A stretch of 64,000 nucleotides of DNA, from NCBI RefSeq assembly GCF_016765585.1, contig NZ_JAESWC010000018.1, positions 372,001-436,000 on the forward strand, given 5' to 3'. The DNA is from Clostridium rhizosphaerae (lineage in GTDB: Bacteria > Bacillota > Clostridia > Clostridiales > Clostridiaceae). Below, in pieces: positions 7,727-16,430 of this stretch. The position numbers were made by a program, and so were the translations under genes. The notes below the pieces were generated by a model. The model did no database searches. It was not told the origin of the DNA and was given only the letters and a program-made list of their open reading frames with translations. Positions within the stretch are counted from its first letter, which is position 1, and each line of letters opens with the position of its first letter.

Positions 7727-9568
7727 TTAATTATTTTTTCTTATATAAGTCGGAACTTTTTCCTGCATGAGTTTAAATATTTCCTCATCATCCTTTTTGA
7801 TAACTTCTCTAAATTCTCTAATAGAGTCTTCCAAAAATTTAATATTATGTTCCATAGGTTTTTCAACAAAAATCTTTTCATGCTCTGTTGAAGTTAGGGC
7901 GACCTCATCCATAAGAAGTTCCTCATAAAGCTTCTCTCCAGGTCTCAAACCAGTATATTTGATTTTGATATCTACATCGGGCTGAAGTCCTGAAAGAACT
8001 ATTAAATCCTTTGCTAGTTCAGCGATCTTCACAGGTTCACCCATATCAAGCACAAAAATTTCTCCGCCCTTTGCTATAGCTCCTGCTTGAAGAACCAACT
8101 GAGCAGCCTCAGGTATTGTCATAAAAAACCTTGTTATCTCCGGGTGAGTTACCGTAACTGGGCCGCCATGAGCAATTTGTTTTTTAAACAACGGTATAAC
8201 GCTTCCGTTGCTTCCAAGCACATTACCAAATCTTACTGCTACATATTCAGTATTGCTTATTTTATCTAGCGTCTGAATCATTATTTCACAGAATCTTTTT
8301 GATGCCCCCATGATATTTGTAGGATTTACTGCTTTATCTGTACTTATTTGAACAAACTTTTCCACATTATAATTATGACTGCACATGGCAACATTATAAG
8401 TTCCAAGCACATTGTTTTTAACAACTTCTCTTGGGTTTTCTTCCATTAGTGGAACGTGTTTATGTGCAGCCGCGTGGAAAACAACACTTGGTTTATACTG
8501 TTCAAACACTTGGTTCATTCTTTCAAAATCTCTTATAGATGCAATTATCACCTTTAAATTTAAATTCGGGTATAAATACTTAAGCTCCATCTGTAAATCA
8601 TACGCATTATTTTCGTATATATCAAGTATGATCAATTCTCTAGGATTAAACTTAACTATTTGTCTACATAACTCTGAACCTATAGATCCTCCGCCGCCAG
8701 TAACCAACACGATCTTTTCTTTAATATATTTTGATATATTATTAATATCAAGTTTTACAGGTTCTCTTCCCAGCAAATCCTCTATATCAACATTACGTAA
8801 TTTACTGATATTTACCTTACCATCAATTATTTCATATATACCTGGCACTGTTTTTAGTTTGCATTTAGTCTTTTTACAAATATTCAAAATTTCTTTTTGA
8901 GTCTGAAGCGTGGAGGATGGAATGGCTAGTATAATCTCATCAATATTATATCTTTTGCTTATTGAAACTATATCTTTTCTATCTCCTAAAACCTTAACTC
9001 CCTTTATACTCTTTCCTAACTTCGAACTTTCGTCATCTACTAAACCAACTATATCATATTTTAGTTCCTTATGTTTTTTTATTTCCTTAATTAGTAAAGC
9101 TCCGGCATCTCCAGCCCCTATAATTAACAGTTTAGCCACTTTCCCATCATTATTATCATAGCTTTTAACTTCTTCGGTAATTCTGTAAATAAATCTTGTT
9201 CCACCTAATAGCACTGTGCACAATATCCAAAATATTATATGCACTGTAAATGGAAATCTATAATACTGATTTTCTAGTAGTTTATAATTGACAAAATAAC
9301 TATAAATGATAAAAACTATATTTGACAGAGTTATTGAATAAACTATAGAAAGCAGTTCCTCTATAGATGCATATTTCCAAATATGCTCATACATATTAAA
9401 AATAATATTAAATAAAATAGTTATTACAATAACAGGTATAATACTTAATTTTAGGAATACAATATATTCTGAAGGTATATGGAAATCAAATTTAAGTAAT
9501 AAAGAAAAATATAGTGACATTACTATAAGTATTAAATCCAAAGATATAAATTTTTTATGCTGCTGCAC
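7727..9568 (-). CDS. Membrane-bound nucleoside-diphosphate-sugar 4,6-dehydratase (CapD/PglF/WbpM family)
   Basis: This 613-residue protein has three parts. The first is an N-terminal four-helix membrane region (about 8-125). The second is a small Rossmann domain with GAGDAG at 151-156. The third is the catalytic SDR domain with TGGGGSIGSEL at 290-300 and the active-site string STDKAVNPTNIMGASK at 409-424, where Thr410-Asp411-Lys412 replaces the usual Tyr-containing triad. Family members convert UDP-GlcNAc to the 4-keto-6-deoxy sugar at the inner membrane. The product is a natural substrate for the DegT aminotransferase immediately upstream. The start is GTG at 9568 with GGAAG 7 nt before it. 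Confidence 0.87.
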   Translation of the reverse strand: MQQHKKFISLDLILIVMSLYFSLLLKFDFHIPSEYIVFLKLSIIPVIVITILFNIIFNMYEHIWKYASIEELLSIVYSITLSNIVFIIYSYFVNYKLLENQYYRFPFTVHIIFWILCTVLLGGTRFIYRITEEVKSYDNNDGKVAKLLIIGAGDAGALLIKEIKKHKELKYDIVGLVDDESSKLGKSIKGVKVLGDRKDIVSISKRYNIDEIILAIPSSTLQTQKEILNICKKTKCKLKTVPGIYEIIDGKVNISKLRNVDIEDLLGREPVKLDINNISKYIKEKIVLVTGGGGSIGSELCRQIVKFNPRELIILDIYENNAYDLQMELKYLYPNLNLKVIIASIRDFERMNQVFEQYKPSVVFHAAAHKHVPLMEENPREVVKNNVLGTYNVAMCSHNYNVEKFVQISTDKAVNPTNIMGASKRFCEIMIQTLDKISNTEYVAVRFGNVLGSNGSVIPLFKKQIAHGGPVTVTHPEITRFFMTIPEAAQLVLQAGAIAKGGEIFVLDMGEPVKIAELAKDLIVLSGLQPDVDIKIKYTGLRPGEKLYEELLMDEVALTSTEHEKIFVEKPMEHNIKFLEDSIREFREVIKKDDEEIFKLMQEKVPTYIRKNN

Positions 9569-9704
9569 ACTACCACTTCCTTAATTTACAACAAAATTAG
9601 CATCACTACTACATTAACCATTGTACAGCATTTATAAAAATATTCAACTTTTTTATTTATCACATATGAAAACTCATTCAAAATTCCAATACTGCTATCA
9701 AAAT

Positions 9705-10886
9705 TTACTTGCTTAATATCCCTTCAACAGTTTTAACCAATTCCTTAACTACATACTCTGCATCTTCAAATTTAAGAGTTGAATATAAAGGAAGTGTTAT
9801 TTCATTAGCATATTGAGAATAAGCGTTAGGATAATCCTCTAACTTATATTTTAAATTTTTATAAACAGTCAACTTAGGAAGCGGCATAAAGTGCACATTT
9901 GTTGCTATATCTTTTTCAGCCATTAGTTGAATCACATTATTTCTTTGCTCCTCATTAACCCCTTTCAATCTTAATGGATACAAATGATAGCAAGTCTCAG
10001 TATTTTCATATTTATCAAATGGCAGTACAGCCCATTCTTTTTCTTTAAGCATTTCATTATAAATACCATGTATCTTCTTTCTAATCCTCATCATATCATC
10101 AAATCTTTTAAGTTGAACACTTCCAATAGCAGCCATAATATCAGTCATATTACATTTAAATCCATCAGTAACTATATCATACTGCCATGCTCCAGCCTTC
10201 ATCTTTGATAATGCATCCTTTGTTTGTCCATGTAAGGATGTGTACTTAAATTCTTTATATAAGTTTTCCTTACCTTTAAAATTATTATTGTTATATGTTA
10301 TTGCACCACCTTCTGCGGTAGTAAGATTCTTTACTGCATGAAATGAAAATACATGGAAGTCCATTTGTCCTCCAACCTTCTCGCCTTTATAGGAAGCACC
10401 AAAAGAATGAGCGGAATCTGAAATAAGAACTATATCTTCCCTATTTTTAGCTTTGATAACACTTTTAACAGCATCATAATCTACTGGTACTCCTGCAAAG
10501 TCCACAGTAATTATTGCTTTAGTTTTTGGTGTTATAGCATCATATATTTTTTGTTCATCTATTAGAAAACTGTTTTCTTTTACATCTACAAACTTTGGTT
10601 TTATACCTCTATGCAGGAGTACATTTGATGTAGCAGCAAATGTATATGGGGTAGTTATAACTTCATCTTCTCCACAAATACCTAAAACTTTCAATATTAA
10701 TTCAAGTCCTGCAGTATTGCTGTTTAATGCAACCGCATGATTAGTTCCACAATAATTTGCCATCTCTTCTTCAAACGAAGCAGTCTTTGGTCCTGATGTG
10801 ATCCATCCTGACTTCATTACCTCAACTACGGCATCTATTTCTGCTTGTGTTATATCAGGTGGTGAAAATGGTATTTTCTTATTCAT
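9705..10886 (-). CDS. DegT/DnrJ/EryC1/StrS-family sugar aminotransferase (C4 type)
   Basis: This 393-residue PLP enzyme is expected to transfer an amino group to a 4-keto nucleotide sugar. It begins with IPFSPPDITQAEIDAVVEVM and has NSNTAGLELILK in the phosphate-binding region. SDSAHSFGA supplies Asp and His, and SFHAVKNLTTAEGGA supplies the Schiff-base Lys. The SPPD start and SFHAVKNLT motif are typical of PglE/PseC/ArnB-like C4 aminotransferases. It lies just upstream of the CapD-type dehydratase, which would make its substrate. ATG at 10886 follows AGAGGG. The exact sugar is not known. Confidence 0.82.
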   Translation of the reverse strand: MNKKIPFSPPDITQAEIDAVVEVMKSGWITSGPKTASFEEEMANYCGTNHAVALNSNTAGLELILKVLGICGEDEVITTPYTFAATSNVLLHRGIKPKFVDVKENSFLIDEQKIYDAITPKTKAIITVDFAGVPVDYDAVKSVIKAKNREDIVLISDSAHSFGASYKGEKVGGQMDFHVFSFHAVKNLTTAEGGAITYNNNNFKGKENLYKEFKYTSLHGQTKDALSKMKAGAWQYDIVTDGFKCNMTDIMAAIGSVQLKRFDDMMRIRKKIHGIYNEMLKEKEWAVLPFDKYENTETCYHLYPLRLKGVNEEQRNNVIQLMAEKDIATNVHFMPLPKLTVYKNLKYKLEDYPNAYSQYANEITLPLYSTLKFEDAEYVVKELVKTVEGILSK

Positions 10887-10921
10887 ACAGTAAACCCTCT
10901 TTCTTCAAAATAAAATTCATA

Positions 10922-12043
10922 CTATTTCCTATAAAATTCTTTTATAGTTTTACATACAAACTCAACTTCCTCCATAGTCATTTCTGGATAAATCGGAAGC
11001 GCTATAATTTTCTGTGAAACCCTTTCAGCTATCGGGAAGTCACCTTTCTTATAACCTAAATATTCAAAACTTTTTTGCAGATGCAGCGGCATTGGATAAT
11101 ATATACTATATCCAACCTCATTTTTCTTTAAATATTCAGCTAAGCCATCTCTATCTTCTGCCAAAATATTAAATACATAAAACACTTGCTTTTGGTCGCC
11201 TTTTGCTATTGGCAATTTTATATACTCACAGTCAGCTAATCTTTCCATATACATTTGTGCAATTTTCTGTCTCTTTTTTATTGCTTCATCTATGTACTTT
11301 AACTTTACAGATAATATCGCAGCTTGAATTGTATCTAACCTGGAATTATATCCAATAAAATCATAATGATATTTTTGGGTAGCTCCATGAACTCTAAAGC
11401 TTTTAGCAAGTCTCGCTAAGTTATCATCATTTGTTACTATCATTCCGCCATCACCATAGCCACCAAGAGTCTTTGTAGGGAAGAATGAATATACTCCAAA
11501 ATCTCCGATAGTTCCAGAATGACTATAGCAATTTCCATTACCCTTCCATCTCATTCCAAATGCTTCTGCAGCATCCTCTAAAACTTTCAAATTGTATCTC
11601 TTAGCCAAGTCCATTATTTTATCCATTTCAGCCATCTGATCAAATAAATGTATAGGAAGAATCCCAACAGTATCTTCATTTATTTTCTCCTCTATTTTAC
11701 TAACATCAATTCCAAAGGTCTCTTCATCAATATCAACAAATACCGGTTTTCCTTTATGTCTTGTAATACATGAGGCAGAAGCTAAAAATGTAAATGGTGA
11801 TGTTATCACTTCCTTACCATCTTTGAATCCAAGTATATCCGAGGCAATTATTAAAGCGTCTGTTCCCGAAGCAACACCTATAGCGTATTTCGCTCCTGTA
11901 TATTCTTGAATTTCTTTTTCAAATTTAGATACCTGCTCTCCTAAAATAAAATTGCCTTTTTCAATAATATTTTGGATAGCGCTATCAAACTCATTCTTTT
12001 TCTCATGATATTCTCTTTGAGAAGTATAAAAATTCACTTTCAT
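10922..12043 (-). CDS. DegT/DnrJ/EryC1/StrS-family sugar aminotransferase (WbpE-like)
   Basis: This second, distinct DegT enzyme has 373 residues. Landmarks are GVASGTDALIIA, LEDAAEAFG and YSFFPTKTLGGYGDGG, which holds the Schiff-base Lys. The C-terminus LHLQKSFEYLGYKKGDFP resembles WbpE/WlbC enzymes that aminate the C3-keto position of UDP-hexuluronic acids. With the WbpA-type dehydrogenase in the same operon, a diamino-uronic acid is a reasonable product, although the intermediate oxidase and acetyltransferase are absent from the window. ATG at 12043 has AGGAGAG 6 nt upstream. It follows the DeoR-type regulator by 18 bp. Confidence 0.8.
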   Translation of the reverse strand: MKVNFYTSQREYHEKKNEFDSAIQNIIEKGNFILGEQVSKFEKEIQEYTGAKYAIGVASGTDALIIASDILGFKDGKEVITSPFTFLASASCITRHKGKPVFVDIDEETFGIDVSKIEEKINEDTVGILPIHLFDQMAEMDKIMDLAKRYNLKVLEDAAEAFGMRWKGNGNCYSHSGTIGDFGVYSFFPTKTLGGYGDGGMIVTNDDNLARLAKSFRVHGATQKYHYDFIGYNSRLDTIQAAILSVKLKYIDEAIKKRQKIAQMYMERLADCEYIKLPIAKGDQKQVFYVFNILAEDRDGLAEYLKKNEVGYSIYYPMPLHLQKSFEYLGYKKGDFPIAERVSQKIIALPIYPEMTMEEVEFVCKTIKEFYRK

Positions 12044-12061
12044 AATAATCTCTCCTTTATG

Positions 12062-12826
12062 TTAATTTGCTATTATTACTTTCACTCCGGATTTTTGTAT
12101 TTTTTCTACTTCATCACTTGATGCTTCCCAATCAGTGATAACTATATCAAACTCATTTGCGTCTAAAGTCTTAGAGAAAAATTCCACACCAACCTTATCA
12201 AAATTTGCAAGACATATTTTTTTTCTAGAAACTTTTGCAACTGTTTTTTGGAAGATAGCCCCTTCCGGTGTAGAACTGCTCAAACCATGCCCAGCTGAAA
12301 ATCCCCCACCTGTCAAAAATGCTAAATCTATTCTTAAATTTGATATAAACTCTGTTGCTAAAGCATCTACTATCCCTTCTTCTTCTTTAATCTTACCACA
12401 AACTATGTAAGTTTCTATATTACAAATTTGTTTGAGTTTATCAGCTATAGTTAAAGAGTTTGTAACAACTGTAAAATGAATGTTTGTAGGGATATACTTT
12501 ATCAGTACATAGTGAATGCTAGCCCCTCCGATAAACACAGTATCATCTGCCTCAATTAGACTTGCAGCTACTTTTGCAATGGCATTTTGATGTTCTGTTC
12601 CATCACTATATCTTAGTTTTTCATTTATAGGCAATCTTCTTACTTTTGATAAAGGAATTGCTCCACCATGTGTTCTTTTTATTAATCCTTCTTCTTCCAT
12701 AATAGTCAAATCTCTTCTTATAGTATCTATAGATACTTTAAATTCTTCAGATAGGTCCTTTGCAAAAACCCTTCCTTTAGATTTAACCATAGCCAGTATT
12801 CTTTCTCTTCTTTCCTCAGCAAACAT
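12062..12826 (-). CDS. DeoR-family transcriptional regulator
   Basis: This protein of about 254 residues has the DeoR architecture. The N-terminal winged helix starts FAEERRERILAMVKSKGR and contains the recognition region VSIDTIRRDLTIMEEEGL followed by RTHGG. A C-terminal sugar-phosphate sensor domain contains FIGGASIHY and FLTGGGFSAGHGLS. I prefer ATG at 12826 over ATG at 12835 because the AGAAGG Shine-Dalgarno would be only about 2 nt from the latter, and family members usually begin at this Met. It precedes the aminotransferase genes by 18 bp and probably controls the glycan operon and itself. Helically phased TTTATGC repeats lie 60-110 bp upstream. The effector is likely a phosphorylated sugar. 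Confidence 0.85.
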   Translation of the reverse strand: MFAEERRERILAMVKSKGRVFAKDLSEEFKVSIDTIRRDLTIMEEEGLIKRTHGGAIPLSKVRRLPINEKLRYSDGTEHQNAIAKVAASLIEADDTVFIGGASIHYVLIKYIPTNIHFTVVTNSLTIADKLKQICNIETYIVCGKIKEEEGIVDALATEFISNLRIDLAFLTGGGFSAGHGLSSSTPEGAIFQKTVAKVSRKKICLANFDKVGVEFFSKTLDANEFDIVITDWEASSDEVEKIQKSGVKVIIAN

Positions 12827-12886
12827 CCAATTCATAACCCTTCTCAATTAATTTCTACATTTAATCCATAATACAATAATATCATG

Positions 12887-12936
12887 TTTATGCTGTTTTG
12901 TTAATATATTTTAATCAGTTTTATGCTTTTTTATGC
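12887..12936. promoter_or_regulatory. Candidate operator: three helically phased TTTATGC repeats
   Basis: TTTATGC occurs at 12887-12893, 12920-12926 and 12930-12936, spaced 33 and 10 bp apart, close to whole helical turns. DeoR-family repressors often bind such direct repeats. The position just upstream of the DeoR-type gene suggests autoregulation. The sequence is seen directly; the function is inferred. Confidence 0.45.
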
Positions 12937-12985
12937 ATGTTGAAAGTAATATTTTTAAAAGATGTAATACATTTGCAATAATATA

Positions 12986-13018
12986 AAAATCTGCTAACTA
13001 TAATAGCTAACAGATTTT
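12986..13018 (-). terminator. Rho-independent terminator after galU
   Basis: An imperfect hairpin (AAATCTGTTAGC paired with GTTAGCAGATTT on the minus strand) is followed by a T-rich tract. It begins 17 bp after the galU stop codon and separates galU from the DeoR-type gene. Confidence 0.75.
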
Positions 13019-13034
13019 ATTATTTAACATATAA

Positions 13035-13946
13035 TTATTTTAGGTTATTATCAAATTCCTTAAAAAGATCAACAAAGTTAGGATTATTTCTTATTGTCAA
13101 CAAATACTCCAGAAATGGCTTTTGTAAATCCTTTCTTCTAAGTGCAAACTCTACTGTTGCCTCTAAAAATCCTAACTTATCACCAACATCATATCTTCTA
13201 CCTTCAAAATTATAAGCATACATAGCTTCACTTTGTATAAGCGTTCTTAGTGCATCTGTTAGTTGTATCTCTCCGCCTTTTCCAGGAACAGTATTATCTA
13301 ACACATCAAATATTTGAGGAGTTATTATGTATCTACCTAATATTGCTATATTTGATGGCGCCTCTTCTTCTTTAGGCTTTTCAACTAAATCCTTTACTTT
13401 GTAAACTCTATCTTCTATATGCATTCCTTTTACTATTCCATACTTTGACACATCGCTCATAGGTACTTCCTGAACACCTAATATCGTAGTCTTATATTCA
13501 GTATAGCAGTCAATTAATTGCTTGAGGCATGGAACCTTGCTGTCTACTACATCATCACCAAGCATTACCGCAAAAGGTTCTCTCCCAACAAATGCCTTAG
13601 CACAACTTATGGCATGCCCTAACCCCTTAGGTTCCTTTTGTCTTATGTAATGTATGTTAACCATATTAGATATGTCTTTTACCATATTTAGTAATTCTTC
13701 TTTACCATGAGCTTCTAGCTCTTGTTCAAGTTCTACGGATTTGTCAAAGTGATCCTCTATGGCTCTTTTGTTACGTCCGGTAATAATTAAAATTTCTTCT
13801 ATACCTGAAGCAACAGCTTCTTCAATTATATATTGTATAGTTGGTTTATCAACAATAGGAAGCATTTCCTTAGGTTGAGCTTTTGTAGCAGGCAAAAATC
13901 TTGTTCCTAGTCCTGCTGCCGGTATAATAGCCTTTTTTACTTGCAT
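13035..13946 (-). CDS. galU: UTP--glucose-1-phosphate uridylyltransferase
   Basis: GalU makes UDP-glucose from UTP and glucose-1-phosphate. The protein of about 303 residues has KKAIIPAAGLGTRFLPATKAQ with the pyrophosphorylase signature, then QPKEMLPIVDKPTIQYI, LGDD, and VEKPKEEEAPS. The length and motifs are standard for bacterial GalU. I take ATG at 13946, with GGGAG 8 nt upstream, rather than the in-frame TTG 6 nt earlier. It is monocistronic with its own terminator. Glucose-1-phosphate would come from the phosphoglucomutase at 16.4-18.2 kb, and UDP-glucose feeds the surface glycan genes downstream. Confidence 0.93.
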   Translation of the reverse strand: MQVKKAIIPAAGLGTRFLPATKAQPKEMLPIVDKPTIQYIIEEAVASGIEEILIITGRNKRAIEDHFDKSVELEQELEAHGKEELLNMVKDISNMVNIHYIRQKEPKGLGHAISCAKAFVGREPFAVMLGDDVVDSKVPCLKQLIDCYTEYKTTILGVQEVPMSDVSKYGIVKGMHIEDRVYKVKDLVEKPKEEEAPSNIAILGRYIITPQIFDVLDNTVPGKGGEIQLTDALRTLIQSEAMYAYNFEGRRYDVGDKLGFLEATVEFALRRKDLQKPFLEYLLTIRNNPNFVDLFKEFDNNLK

Positions 13947-14199
13947 AAACAAATCTCCCTTCAGCCAATTCTATACTTATTATAAACTAGTTTAGAATAA
14001 ATTACAATTATACTCTTTATTCTTCCTAAAATGACATACTTTAATACAAAAAGAAATAAGCATATTTTTACCATAACTTGTCATTAATTTTGTGTGTTTC
14101 CTAGGTTATCTGAATTATACTACTTTATTATTTATATAATATATAGTATAATGACTTGGTTAAAGTATTAATTTTAATTTGTCGAAGGAAGGTAGTATT

Positions 14200-15228
14200 A
14201 TGGAAAATAATAAAAAAAGAAGTGATAAACATAAACAGACTAAAAAGAAAAATAAAAAACCTGTTGTAATATCCATCGTAGTAATTCTGCTTTTAATAGT
14301 CTCCTCTGTGTTTGGTGCAGGTTATTATTATTTAAGCAAAATTAATAATAGCAAAATATCTAAAAGCAATGAAGATTTAGGTATAAATAACGAAGCACAA
14401 AAAAGAATCGAACAAGAAGATCCTAATAAAGATACAGTCAATATAGCACTATTTGGGGTAGACAGAAGAGAAAAAAATGAAGCAAGTCGTTCCGACTCAA
14501 TAATGATAGCTACAATAGATAAAAAGCATAAAAAAATTAAGCTGTCCTCTGTAATGCGAGATACCTACGTTAATGTACCTGGACATGGAATGACAAAAAT
14601 TACTCATGCATATGCATATGGTGGAGCTCAACTGGCTATAAAAACTCTAAATGAAAACTTCCAATTGAATATTAAAGATTATGCTACAGTTGACTTTTTC
14701 AGTTTGGAGAAAATCATTGATTCAATGGGTGGAGTTACAATCGATGTAAAAAAAGAAGAAATACCATTAATTAACCAAAACATGATAGAAACCGCTGGAA
14801 TAGAGAAAAAGTCTATTCAGACAGTAACTAAACCTGGAACATTAAATTTAAATGGAATGCAGGCAGTTGCATATTCTAGAATAAGATATGTAGGAAATGG
14901 CGACTACGAAAGAACAGAAAGACAGAGAAAAGTTTTAGCAGCACTATTTGGAAAGATACAAGCTGCTGGTGTAGCTAAATATCCTTCCATAGTTTCTACT
15001 TTGCTTCCATATACAGAAACAAGTATTTCTAATTTAGATTTAGTTTCTATGGGAACTGGAGTTTTAACTTCTGGTACTAAAACTCTTGACCAAGAAAGAT
15101 TCCCAGTAGACGGCTACTGCGATGGTAAAATGATAGGCGGCGTTTATTATTTAGTTGCTGATTTAAAAGCAACTACAGATCAAATGCATAAATATATCTT
15201 TGATGATATAAAGCCAACTGCTAAATAA
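14200..15228 (+). CDS. LytR-CpsA-Psr (LCP) family cell-wall polymer transferase
   Basis: LCP proteins attach lipid-linked glycopolymers to peptidoglycan on the outer face of the membrane. The sequence has a basic cytoplasmic N-terminus, one transmembrane helix at about residues 20-42 (PVVISIVVILLLIVSSVFG), and an LCP domain with NIALFGVDRRE, SRSDSIMIATID, SVMRDTYVNVPG, HAYAYGGA and YSRIRYVGNGDYERTERQR. Conserved Arg and Asp residues are present. I start at ATG 14200, with GAAGGAAGG 7 nt before it; an upstream in-frame TTG at 14179 would place this Shine-Dalgarno site inside the gene. It diverges from galU, consistent with a shared cell-surface role. Confidence 0.9.
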   Translation: MENNKKRSDKHKQTKKKNKKPVVISIVVILLLIVSSVFGAGYYYLSKINNSKISKSNEDLGINNEAQKRIEQEDPNKDTVNIALFGVDRREKNEASRSDSIMIATIDKKHKKIKLSSVMRDTYVNVPGHGMTKITHAYAYGGAQLAIKTLNENFQLNIKDYATVDFFSLEKIIDSMGGVTIDVKKEEIPLINQNMIETAGIEKKSIQTVTKPGTLNLNGMQAVAYSRIRYVGNGDYERTERQRKVLAALFGKIQAAGVAKYPSIVSTLLPYTETSISNLDLVSMGTGVLTSGTKTLDQERFPVDGYCDGKMIGGVYYLVADLKATTDQMHKYIFDDIKPTAK

Positions 15229-15249
15229 TAATTTGAACTTAATTAATTT

Positions 15250-15281
15250 AAAAAGATGTGCTACATGTAGCACATCTTTTT
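15250..15281. terminator. Bidirectional terminator, 32-bp perfect palindrome
   Basis: A perfect palindrome with core GTGCTACATGTAGCAC has A5 and T5 flanks. It lies between the convergent LCP and TPR genes, so it can terminate both. Confidence 0.9.
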
Positions 15282-15283
15282 GA

Positions 15284-16357
15284 TTACATATTTTTAAATG
15301 CTTGGTCAAGTTCTCTAACCACTTCATCATTGCTATCAAGTTTTTTAGCAATTTCAAGATGATTTTTAGCCTGGGCTATATCTCCAGAGTTTAAGTAGCA
15401 CATTATTAAATTTGTACATATTTCAATAGACTTTGTTGCTTCAAAAGCCTTTCTTAAATACCTTATTGCCGTTTCAAAATCACCCAAAGAAGCATAGTTG
15501 ATTCCAAGTTCATTTACGACCTCTACCAATGCATCATCAATAGTTAAAGCTTCATTTAGATAGTAGATAGCTTTTTCATAGTTTTCTAATATTCTATATG
15601 CTACTGCAATATTATAATATAGCGTTGCATCATTTCCATACTCATCTAATAAAGGAATTAAAAGCTTTAACGCACCATCTGGATCTTCATATAAAAGTCC
15701 CTTTCCCCTCTCATAGGCTACTATATTTTTTAGGGAATGATGAAACTCCGTAATAACAGGGGTCTGTTCTCCTCCCTTTGATATATATGTATTTAATAAA
15801 TACATGGCAGTTTCAAAATCCCCATCTTCTCTTTTTATTATAGCCTCATAGAGAAAAGGTGCTGCAAAATCTTCAATTACTTTTGCTCTTTCAATTATGG
15901 AAAGCTCCTCTTCCTTAAAAGTTTTATCTTTAATTCTTATATTTTCTGCTAAAGAGAATAATCTTTCATAATTGTCTGCAGTTGCTTCAACGTAACTTAG
16001 GCCTTTCAAAAATATGTATGCATCCTCATACTTTTCATTTTTCACTTCATTAAATATAGCCGCTTTTATAAACGAAGTGCTATTAGGTATATTTGAAAGC
16101 ATTTCAATGTATATATCTTTATACCTGAAGCTATCATCGATACCAATTACATAAAACATTCCTTCAATGAAAAAAGAAAGCGGTATATCCTCCATCTTAT
16201 TTCCACCTTTAATACTATTAATAATCTTTGTAGATTTAATTGGCATGTACACATCATCATTTAAATAAATTTTAAATAAGTCCCTTAAACTTTCTTTTTT
16301 TATATCTAAAAATAATACTTCTTCAAGTCTTTGTGAGAAATAAACTTTCCCTTCCAA
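15284..16357 (-). CDS. Tetratricopeptide-repeat protein
   Basis: This 357-residue protein has no signal peptide. The C-terminal third has TPR units of about 34 residues: YYNIAVAYRILENYEKAIYY, then NELGINYASLGDFETAIRYL, then NLIMCYLNSGDIAQAKNHL. The N-terminal 200 residues are helical-looking but carry no motif I recognise. TPRs mediate protein-protein contacts, so a scaffold role is likely. The start is TTG at 16357, with GAGGTG 5 nt upstream. It lies between phosphoglucomutase and the LCP gene but has its own flanking terminators. Confidence 0.8.
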   Translation of the reverse strand: MEGKVYFSQRLEEVLFLDIKKESLRDLFKIYLNDDVYMPIKSTKIINSIKGGNKMEDIPLSFFIEGMFYVIGIDDSFRYKDIYIEMLSNIPNSTSFIKAAIFNEVKNEKYEDAYIFLKGLSYVEATADNYERLFSLAENIRIKDKTFKEEELSIIERAKVIEDFAAPFLYEAIIKREDGDFETAMYLLNTYISKGGEQTPVITEFHHSLKNIVAYERGKGLLYEDPDGALKLLIPLLDEYGNDATLYYNIAVAYRILENYEKAIYYLNEALTIDDALVEVVNELGINYASLGDFETAIRYLRKAFEATKSIEICTNLIMCYLNSGDIAQAKNHLEIAKKLDSNDEVVRELDQAFKNM

Positions 16358-16401
16358 TATATCACCTCTTAATAAAAATTATAAATATAATAGCACTGTA
16401 A

Positions 16402-16425
16402 AAGAGTGAGTTTCACCTCACTCTT
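16402..16425 (-). terminator. Terminator after pgcA
   Basis: A 9-bp hairpin (AAGAGTGAG paired with CTCACTCTT) is followed by TT on the minus strand, a few bases after the phosphoglucomutase stop. Confidence 0.75.
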
Positions 16426-16430
16426 GCATA

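Noticed and set aside
8412-8900. A 162-codon plus-strand open frame
   Set aside because: Antisense to the CapD-type gene active-site region; a shadow of a conserved coding sequence.
14041-14199. A sigma-A promoter for the LCP gene
   Set aside because: A TATAAT is present near 14150, but no acceptable -35 box at proper spacing could be chosen among many AT-rich options.
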